From: Gnomoniopsis sp. IMI 355080
Taxonomy: Eukaryota > Ascomycota > Sordariomycetes > Diaporthales > Gnomoniaceae
Direction of reading: 5' to 3'
Length of the DNA: 64,000 bases
Assembly: GCA_027946555.1 (NCBI GenBank)
Contig: JAPEVC010000138.1
Coordinates: 1 to 64,000 of the forward strand
Below, piece by piece: positions 57,546 to 64,000 of this stretch (positions are counted from its first letter, which is position 1; each line of letters opens with the position of its first letter). Position numbers and translations under genes: made by a program. Below the pieces are notes generated by a model, which was not told where the DNA came from, did not search any database, and was given only the letters and a program-made list of their open reading frames with translations.

Positions 57546-60092
57546 ATGGACTACCGTCCCAACCTCCATTCCTATTACGAGGACCCATCCGAGCGGCTCC
57601 CTCGTGTCGAGGCTGTGCAGCCTTATTACGATTTCGAAACGGCGGAGGAATTTGCTCTGAGACACAGACAAGGTACGGAGGCAGAGTTTAACTTTGAGAA
57701 ATGGCAAATCAACAGATTTAACGAGAGCGAACACAAATTCGAGGCCTGGCCAATCAGGAATCTTTCTTCTGGCAAAACTTGTGCAGTATGGCTTCTCCTG
57801 GTGGTGCCTGCTGGCGGCCACGACTCCCTGCTTCCCAAAGAGGGTGAAACCTGCAACGCCGAAGTTTTGAAGGAGGACTGTGGCGAAAGAATCTCCAGGA
57901 GCTTGGCCAGCCGCGTGGACAATCCTTGTGCGCTCTGGGGTATCAAAGACCCCTTCTGGCAAAGATGCATGGCTTTTGAAATCGTCCTCAATTGCAACGA
58001 CTCGACGAAGTCCACTTCCTCCTCCTTCGTCACGCTCACCCCTGCTCTCACAGCACAGAGCTTCAAAAAGGGCCTCACCGGGATCCCAAAGCTCCAGGCT
58101 CAAAAACTGAGCGTCACATTCGAGCTTCGGCTTTCATCCTCCACAAGAGACGCGGAAATTGGCGCTCTCGACATTCTTCTCGGTCGTCGCAAGCGCAACG
58201 CCCCTGAAGACAAGAAACGGGTCGCCGCATTCGAGTACTTCGTGACCCTCACGCCAACACATCACAGCTCACTGTTTCAAGCTTTTCCGCACATGGCCTA
58301 CCCATTCCACGACCCAAGCCAAGTCCCCTGGAAACTCATGCAGAGATTTTCAAAGTTCAACGTCCAACAGAAGTTTGCTTATAAAAAGCTGCTCGGACAT
58401 ATACCCGACGGCATTTGCATGGTGCCCGGCGGTCCAGGAGCAGGTAAGACTTTCTGGAATCTCACTGTGGCAGCATCCTTACAATCTAAGGATGAGATCA
58501 AGGAGCCTGGAGAAGTGGAAGTTACCAAGTCGCGCAACAAGGTCCTCTACCTAATTGATATGAACCGCCCGTTGACCGACGTGGCGAACAAGATGGTCCA
58601 AGTCTACAAAGACCTAGACTTGACGAGAAATTGCTGCGACGACTGTGGTGTTCTTCAGCCACGCACGGTCATCCGCATGTTCGCTTGGTCCTACGAGACT
58701 GGCACGGCTACCAAAGGATACATTAAGACTCAAGGAGAAGAGCTAGAGCGGCGCGGAGAGCGTGTGAGGAATGGTCAGGAAGTGAAGGATGGCCAAGGGC
58801 CCTTGTCCAAATACAACGCGGAGACGGATTCTACGGACAAGACAGTACTGGATGGATTTGCCGCATCCTTTTTCAAGATGACTCAAAGTGCCACAATGGC
58901 ATCGAAGAAACTATCAGCGGATCAGGACTGTTTTGCGAAAACCCTGGATCAGGCTGCCGCCGAGTACTACGCGCGACACGTTGACAACAAATATGCTCAT
59001 CTTGAGGAACTCGTGAAAGCCCTCGAGAACACGCCCAGTGACGATCTGATGGCTCTACGAAACTCCGTGGCTCAACAAGTTTACAACGATACCCTGGACA
59101 ATGCCGACTTCGTTGCCACAACTCCTGTCACCGCCAGCAAGTTCTCACACGTTTTTTTCAGTCCAACTCTCGTCATATTCGATGAGGCACCTCACGCTCG
59201 GGACCTCTCCCTGCTGATTTCAGTCGCTCTATTCGAGCCCCATGCTTGGATTTTGACGGGTGACCACCGCCAGTCCAAACCCTTTGTAGGCTCTTTTGGC
59301 AAGGACTGCAACAAGTACGTCAACCAGCTACGAGTCTCTGTCATGGAGAGGGCTCACAAGAAGGATAAAAACATGACTTCTCTGCTCATCAATCACCGAG
59401 CTTCGGGAAATTTGCAGGAACTAGCGTCCAAGCTCTTTTACGACTCAAAGATGCTCCCGGCGAAGGATCCCGACCAACTTGGTGCCATTCCAAGGGAGGC
59501 TTTGTACTTGCGTGAGAAGTACATTATGCCCATGAAGAATGATGAAGGTCCGCAGGTTTCAAGGCTGCTGGTTGTGCTGAAGGATTGTGGGTACCCAGAG
59601 AAAGCGCAATCCAGCTGGCATCACGAGGGCCATAGGACGTGGGTGATGGGACTACTCAGCGCGCTCACCAGAGACAAAAGGTTTTTGAAAGCGAACTCAA
59701 CAGAGCGTGGAACCATTTTGGTCATGTCTCCTTACAAGCGTGCGTTCATCGAATATGCAAAGGATATTCGAGACTTGAGGAAGAGTTACCAAGGCCTTGA
59801 CGGTTGTACGGTCGAGGCTAGAACCGTAGATACGGCTCAAGGACACGAGGCTGATGTGTGCATTCTGGACTTTGTGCACTTCAAGTGCACGCCGCATCTT
59901 GAAGATGCGAGCCGGATGTGCGTTGCACTCACCAGGGCCAGACAGGCGGAGCTCATCATCATGCACGAGGACATGATCAAGTCCGTGGAAACATATCCCT
60001 CTCGCTATCCGATGATGGCTCACATGGTCCGTTACTGCAAGACTAATGGTCAATTTGTCCATGGACCTGAGAAAGTTTGGAACTGCAGGTGA
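57546..60092 (+). CDS. Superfamily 1 (Upf1/NAM7-like) helicase, intronless
   Basis: 848 residues in one uninterrupted exon. Helicase blocks in order: motif I GGPGAGKT (295-302, K301), motif II FDEAPH (D546 E547), motif III GDHRQSKP, a PYKR block before motif V, motif V VDTAQGHEADV (from 761) and motif VI VALTRARQ (from 793). This order and the QGxE/TRAR wording place it with SF1B ATP-dependent RNA/DNA helicases of the Upf1/Nam7 type. The N-terminal 280 residues have no family I recognise. A cysteine group, CCDDCG, lies just after the first RecA strand region. Lineage-specific SF1 helicases without introns are common in ascomycetes and their roles are mostly unknown. All motifs are intact, so it is probably active. 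It is divergent from the Lys-rich gene. Confidence 0.88.
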   Translation: MDYRPNLHSYYEDPSERLPRVEAVQPYYDFETAEEFALRHRQGTEAEFNFEKWQINRFNESEHKFEAWPIRNLSSGKTCAVWLLLVVPAGGHDSLLPKEGETCNAEVLKEDCGERISRSLASRVDNPCALWGIKDPFWQRCMAFEIVLNCNDSTKSTSSSFVTLTPALTAQSFKKGLTGIPKLQAQKLSVTFELRLSSSTRDAEIGALDILLGRRKRNAPEDKKRVAAFEYFVTLTPTHHSSLFQAFPHMAYPFHDPSQVPWKLMQRFSKFNVQQKFAYKKLLGHIPDGICMVPGGPGAGKTFWNLTVAASLQSKDEIKEPGEVEVTKSRNKVLYLIDMNRPLTDVANKMVQVYKDLDLTRNCCDDCGVLQPRTVIRMFAWSYETGTATKGYIKTQGEELERRGERVRNGQEVKDGQGPLSKYNAETDSTDKTVLDGFAASFFKMTQSATMASKKLSADQDCFAKTLDQAAAEYYARHVDNKYAHLEELVKALENTPSDDLMALRNSVAQQVYNDTLDNADFVATTPVTASKFSHVFFSPTLVIFDEAPHARDLSLLISVALFEPHAWILTGDHRQSKPFVGSFGKDCNKYVNQLRVSVMERAHKKDKNMTSLLINHRASGNLQELASKLFYDSKMLPAKDPDQLGAIPREALYLREKYIMPMKNDEGPQVSRLLVVLKDCGYPEKAQSSWHHEGHRTWVMGLLSALTRDKRFLKANSTERGTILVMSPYKRAFIEYAKDIRDLRKSYQGLDGCTVEARTVDTAQGHEADVCILDFVHFKCTPHLEDASRMCVALTRARQAELIIMHEDMIKSVETYPSRYPMMAHMVRYCKTNGQFVHGPEKVWNCR

Positions 60093-61139
60093 ATGACGGG
60101 ACATTGAAGATGTTGTCACGGCATATTTGGGCGGTTAATGGGGCATGACATGGTGGACTGAGATTTGAAAAGCCAGCAACGACGCAAAGAGGATGAATGT
60201 TGGGATTGACTGAGAAGGAAACTAGGAACGAGAGAGAAGATTCATCTGGAGCAGGAAATCGTTCAATTGAGCTCAAATGCTGCTAAGGCAGTCGGGTTTC
60301 TTGCAGTAGAGAATTGTGCATTCGCTATCCAAATCAACTTACTTGACTAGATGTGCTCTGCTTACTCCCCACCGGCCCCATCTGCACGGTATGCGCGAGT
60401 CTGATGACTTTCCCATTATAGAACTGCAAAACTGAACGCCCTGTATCTACGTAATAGTACACACCAAAAGCCATCCTGTTCCACGTTTGTACGATGCATA
60501 AATTGAGGCTCTTGCACTGCCCACCCGCATTGGTGGAAAAGACGCCACGCTATACCCGCATAGGGGTGGGGCGGCGGCTGCTAGACCACCGAGTGTGCCC
60601 CTGGCTTCATTTCGACAGCAACCGGATGAAACACCAAACGAATCCCACGATGCCGCCATCCTGGTAATGATCTCGCTTAGCGGAGTCGCCCGACGGGCTT
60701 TGCACGTGTTCGGCCGAAGATGTCTAGAATCAGCCTAGGTCGAGCAGTTCTCGTGAAAAGGGATACAGGGAAAAAGCGGCTCCGCGCAAGGCTAGGTAGG
60801 CTCAGGGGGATGGTATGCGGTTTGTGGGATGATGTGAGGGTCCCGCTTGCGTGTAGGTGTGCGGAACGTGTTGACATCAATAAAAGGAAGTTAAGCAGCC
60901 ACCACAGAATATCGTGGAGTTCCCCCTCCGTTCTCTTGTTGATCTTCCGCCACTCTTTTTTTTGCCATCTCGTCCTGGGTTGATTCTCGGGCAGGAACAG
61001 TCCATTCTTTTCAGCATCGTACATACATTCCTTCAAGCTCTATATCAAGAGCCCATTCGCAAGCTTTCCCTGCCCGGACAGGTCGATACTTCCACATCGT
61101 CAGCTTTGCACAGACCTTCGCACATTTACAATTATCAAC
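60093..61139. other. Intergenic, 1 kb
   Basis: Terminator of the helicase and promoter/leader of the AA9 gene, both on the plus strand. The stretch 61060-61139 is a CA/CT-rich leader. No supported gene. Confidence 0.5.
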
Positions 61140-62322
61140 ATGTCGAAATACATCTTGGCCACCCTCGCCACCGCAGGCCTTGTCGCGGGCCACGGTTACG
61201 TGACGAACGGTACCATTGGCGGAGTGTCCTACGAGTTCTACCAGCCTTACACAGACGTGAGTGATACTGGAATCGCTTTTCCGGAGCGTGTCGTCCCTGT
61301 ATTACGAAAACCAAATCTAACGATTCTTAGCCATACACCTCGCCTACACCAGAGCGTATCTCGCGTCCCATCCAGGGCAACGGTCCTGTCACAAACATCA
61401 CAGTCGCTGACATTCAGTGCGGTGGTGACTATGTGGATGGAATCGTGGGCTCCAGCCCGGCAGCTTTGCATGCCAATGCGACGGCCGGCTCGGACGTCAC
61501 GCTTTACTGGACGCTGTGGCCTGACAGCCACTACGGTGCCGTTGTGACTTACATGGCACGATGCCCAGATACAGGTTGCCAAGACTACATGTGCGTTTTA
61601 TTTTCCACCAACCCAATTTGCCAACGTACCCTTTTTTCTCAACTGACAATATAATCAGGCCCAACTCTACCTCCGTCTGGTTCAAGATCGACGAGATCGG
61701 CATGACCGAGTATGGTGGCGGTGGTTCCCTCGATACTTGGGGCGACGACAACCTGATGGTCAATGGCAACTCCGGATACACCTATACTATCCCCTCATGC
61801 CTGGCTGACGGTTACTACCTCGTCCGCCACGAGATCATCGCCGTCTTCGTGGCCTCGTCTTACCCCGGCGCACAGCTCTACCCCGGCTGTCACCAGCTGA
61901 AGGTCACCGGCGGCGGTTCCACCACCGTGTCTGACGGTCTCGTTGCCTTCCCCGGTGCCTACAGCCCTACTGACCCCGGTATCGTCTGGGACTCCTCGTC
62001 CACCACGTACCCCGTCCCCGGTCCGTCTGTCTTTAGCTGCTCGGGCTCGTCCGACGCATCTGCCACTTCCGCTGCCACTTCCGCTTCCACTTCCTCGTCT
62101 GCGGCCGTGCAGACATCCGACGCTGCCGCCAGTACTCTGACCACCGCCGTGGCTTCGTCCCAGGTGACCTCTACCTCGTCGGCGTCTGTTGAGGCAAGCT
62201 CGACTGCTGTAGCGGTCGCTGCTGCATCTGTGTCGCCCACTTCCAGCGCTGCTGCCGCTGTTTCCACCTCGACGTGCTCCAAGAAAAGGGGTCTCCGCCG
62301 AGGTAAGCGTGCTCAGGTGTAA
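61140..62322 (+). CDS. AA9 lytic polysaccharide monooxygenase, three exons (61140-61256, 61331-61590, 61659-62322)
   Basis: Predicted 346 residues; both introns (74 and 68 bp) keep the frame. AA9 enzymes bind copper and cleave crystalline cellulose oxidatively outside the cell. The signal peptide ends at AG before H18, so the mature protein begins with the His that forms half of the histidine brace; H106 (DSHYGAV) is the second His. The AA9 end block YLVRHEIIAVF followed by AQLYPGCHQLKVTG carries the axial Tyr. The C-terminal 85 or so residues are a Ser/Thr/Ala linker, but no CBM1 follows. Instead there is a basic tail KKRGLRRGKR. It is the third cellulolytic enzyme of the window. The exact regioselectivity (C1 or C4) cannot be read here. 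Confidence 0.94.
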
Positions 62323-63304
62323 GCTGTGGGCTGTTTGATGCTTGTGGACCGTTGGGTGCAAGTCCCGGATTGGTATATGAGTTGATGCACGTCATGCACG
62401 AAGCGTACCAAGCGAGGTTTATTTTATGTGTATATAATTACTTCAAAACATATACAAGTCACTGGCCAAGAGGCGTGATATATTCTCTCCCTACATCCCA
62501 TCTCATGGTTCCTGATCGAGCAAGTTCGACCCGTCACAGAGTGAATAGCAGATCTCAATCAAGTTAAATCGTAGTCATTGAGACCTGAACGTAATGGATG
62601 ATATCTATTAATGCCAACGCCGATTTTCTACACAACACTTTCTGCTGATTTGGACCGTTAGACTGTAATAAAGCGATCTTATTTGTCACACTTACCTACA
62701 AATACACCGTATTGATATCCGGGTTCATCCCCGAACAAATCTGCTCCGACGATGCTATCGCAACTCACCTCGTGACCCTAACGAATGCAGTCGCTTTCTT
62801 TGCTTCTCAGATATCACTCATGTGACAGAATAACCACCGGCAGCCTGTGTTTAACGACAAGTACCGGGTGCCATCCCGGTGTGCCGATAGAGCAATTATT
62901 TGGCCTCAGGACGGCGATGATATCTTCGTCTTGGCCTGGATGATGTAGCAGGACATGCCGGGGGCCGGCGCCGACATCTGAAGCTAGAGGGTTTGTCATG
63001 TGGTCACTGCTAATTAAAAGACATTCTTGGCGGCCTTTGCCGGTCGACGGATACATATCTTATCTCTCGACTATCTTGAGTCAAATATGTCGCGAAGCAA
63101 GGAATAGCTATTGATCTCGCCCTGAATTACTGACGCTTCTCGCCCCGCACGACGCACGAGGGGCTGCATTGCATATTGTGGATTGGAGCCACCACACGAA
63201 TCCGTCAGTCCGCCCTCCTCGGTCAGCCAACGCCTGTTACAGGATCCAGGAAGCGTGACATTGCATCGATATCCCACATTTTACATTCGCATAACGCCTT
63301 TAAA
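62323..63304. other. Intergenic, 1 kb
   Basis: Terminator of the AA9 gene and promoter of the deacetylase gene. No other coding signal. Confidence 0.5.
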
Positions 63305-63976
63305 ATGGGTAAGAAACGAGTTCTCATCAGCTATGGGGTCGACGTCGACGCCGTGGCAGGTTGGCTTGGGTCGTACGGTGGCGAGGACTCCACCAGCGAC
63401 ATCTCGCGAGGTGTCTTTGCGGGCACTATTGGCACTCAGCGACTGCTAAAAATGTTTGCGAAATACGACATCAAAACTACGTGGTTCATTCCAGGCCACA
63501 GTCTCGAATCCTTCCCGGAGGACATGGCGGCAGTGCGGGATGCGGGCCATGAGATCGGTCTTCATGGGTATTCGCACGAGAATCCATCCGATATGTCCGT
63601 TGAACAGCAAAAGGACGTTCTCGACAAAACGTACCGCATGTTGACCGACTTTGTGGGAAAGCCGCCGAGAGGGAGCGTGGCGCCGTGGTAAGTGAAGGAC
63701 ACGATTCGACGGACGTCAGCCCAAAGCGCTTCTAATCCAGACTAGGTGGGAGACTTCTCGTGAAGGAGCTCAGTTGCTACTGGACTACGGCATCGAATAT
63801 GATCACAGCATGTCTCATCATGACTGCCAGGCATACTACTTGCGAGCAGGAGACACATGGACCAAGATAGACTACGGCAAGAAGGCAGAAGATTGGATGA
63901 AGCCCCTAGCTCATGGCCCTAATACTGGTCTTGTTGAGATTCCCGCCAACTGGTACATCGATGACTTGCCGCCAAT
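63305..63976 (+). CDS. Polysaccharide deacetylase (NodB/PgdA-like), partial at right edge, exons 63305-63687 and 63746-63976
   Basis: The first 204 codons are visible. The ATG at 63305 is preferred because upstream codons in frame look non-coding. The NodB fold shows the metal-site Asp in DVDAVAGW (D13, D15), KTTWFIPGH, and the HxxxH pair H87-H91 in HGYSHEN. Exon 2 gives W followed by WETSREGAQLLLDYGIEYDH and later IPANWYIDDLPPM. That wording fits the HpPgdA/PuuE-like branch (cytosolic, often wrongly named chitin deacetylase) better than secreted chitin deacetylases, and there is no signal peptide. It would deacetylate or hydrolyse an amide; the substrate is open. Exon 2 ends at a GTGAGT donor at 63977 and the rest lies beyond the window. 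Confidence 0.87.
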
Positions 63977-64000
63977 GTGAGTCTAGCTGATGCTTAATCC

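Overview
The window looks like nuclear DNA of a filamentous ascomycete, most likely a Sordariomycete. Genes are split by short GT-AG introns of about 50-140 bp with CTAAC/CTGAC-like branch points, secreted plant-cell-wall enzymes are frequent, and the dispersed TACCTAGGTA-type motif resembles one I associate with Sordariomycete intergenic DNA. No rRNA, tRNA, CRISPR array or intact transposon was found. Exon coordinates were worked out by hand from splice sites, reading frame and family resemblance, without transcripts. Only part of the annotation is familiar biology.

Layout. 1-0.3 kb: first exon of a small conserved fungal gene, cut by the left edge. 3.0-5.2 kb (-): two-finger C2H2 transcription factor. 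5.2-17.1 kb: about 12 kb with no gene I can support. 17.1-20 kb (+): secreted 8-Cys protein, then a BTB/POZ protein. 20.3-23.2 kb (-): seven-exon OPT oligopeptide transporter. 24.8-26.6 kb (-): seven-exon GH7 cellobiohydrolase without a CBM. 30.3-30.9 kb (+): small 12-Cys secreted protein with an internally duplicated CX3CX3C pattern. 31.9-33.8 kb: convergent vWA-like and 2EXR-like genes. 35.1-35.5 kb (-): small secreted protein. 38.8-40 kb (+): GH5 endoglucanase. 40.8-42.6 kb (+): PNGase A-like glycoamidase. 43.6-44.5 kb (+): second 2EXR/F-box-like protein. 45.1-47.8 kb (-): 837-residue protein with about 13 copies of a basic/Ser/aromatic motif. 48.6-52.3 kb: divergent carotenoid-oxygenase-type dioxygenase and SnoaL-like protein sharing a promoter. 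52.5-54.5 kb (-): purple acid phosphatase with a GC-AG intron. 55.6-57.0 kb (-): Lys-rich, AT-hook-like protein, head to head with an intronless 848-residue SF1 helicase at 57.5-60.1 kb. 61.1-62.3 kb (+): AA9 lytic polysaccharide monooxygenase. 63.3 kb to the right edge (+): polysaccharide deacetylase, truncated by the window.

How the genes fit together. GH7 (exo-cellulase), GH5 (endo-cellulase), AA9 (oxidative cellulose cleavage), PNGase A (deglycosylation), a secreted phosphatase and an oligopeptide importer make up a saprotroph or plant-associate toolkit: extracellular attack followed by nutrient uptake. They are spread out rather than in one tight cluster. The least explained items are the 837-residue motif-repeat protein and the duplicated-cysteine secreted protein.
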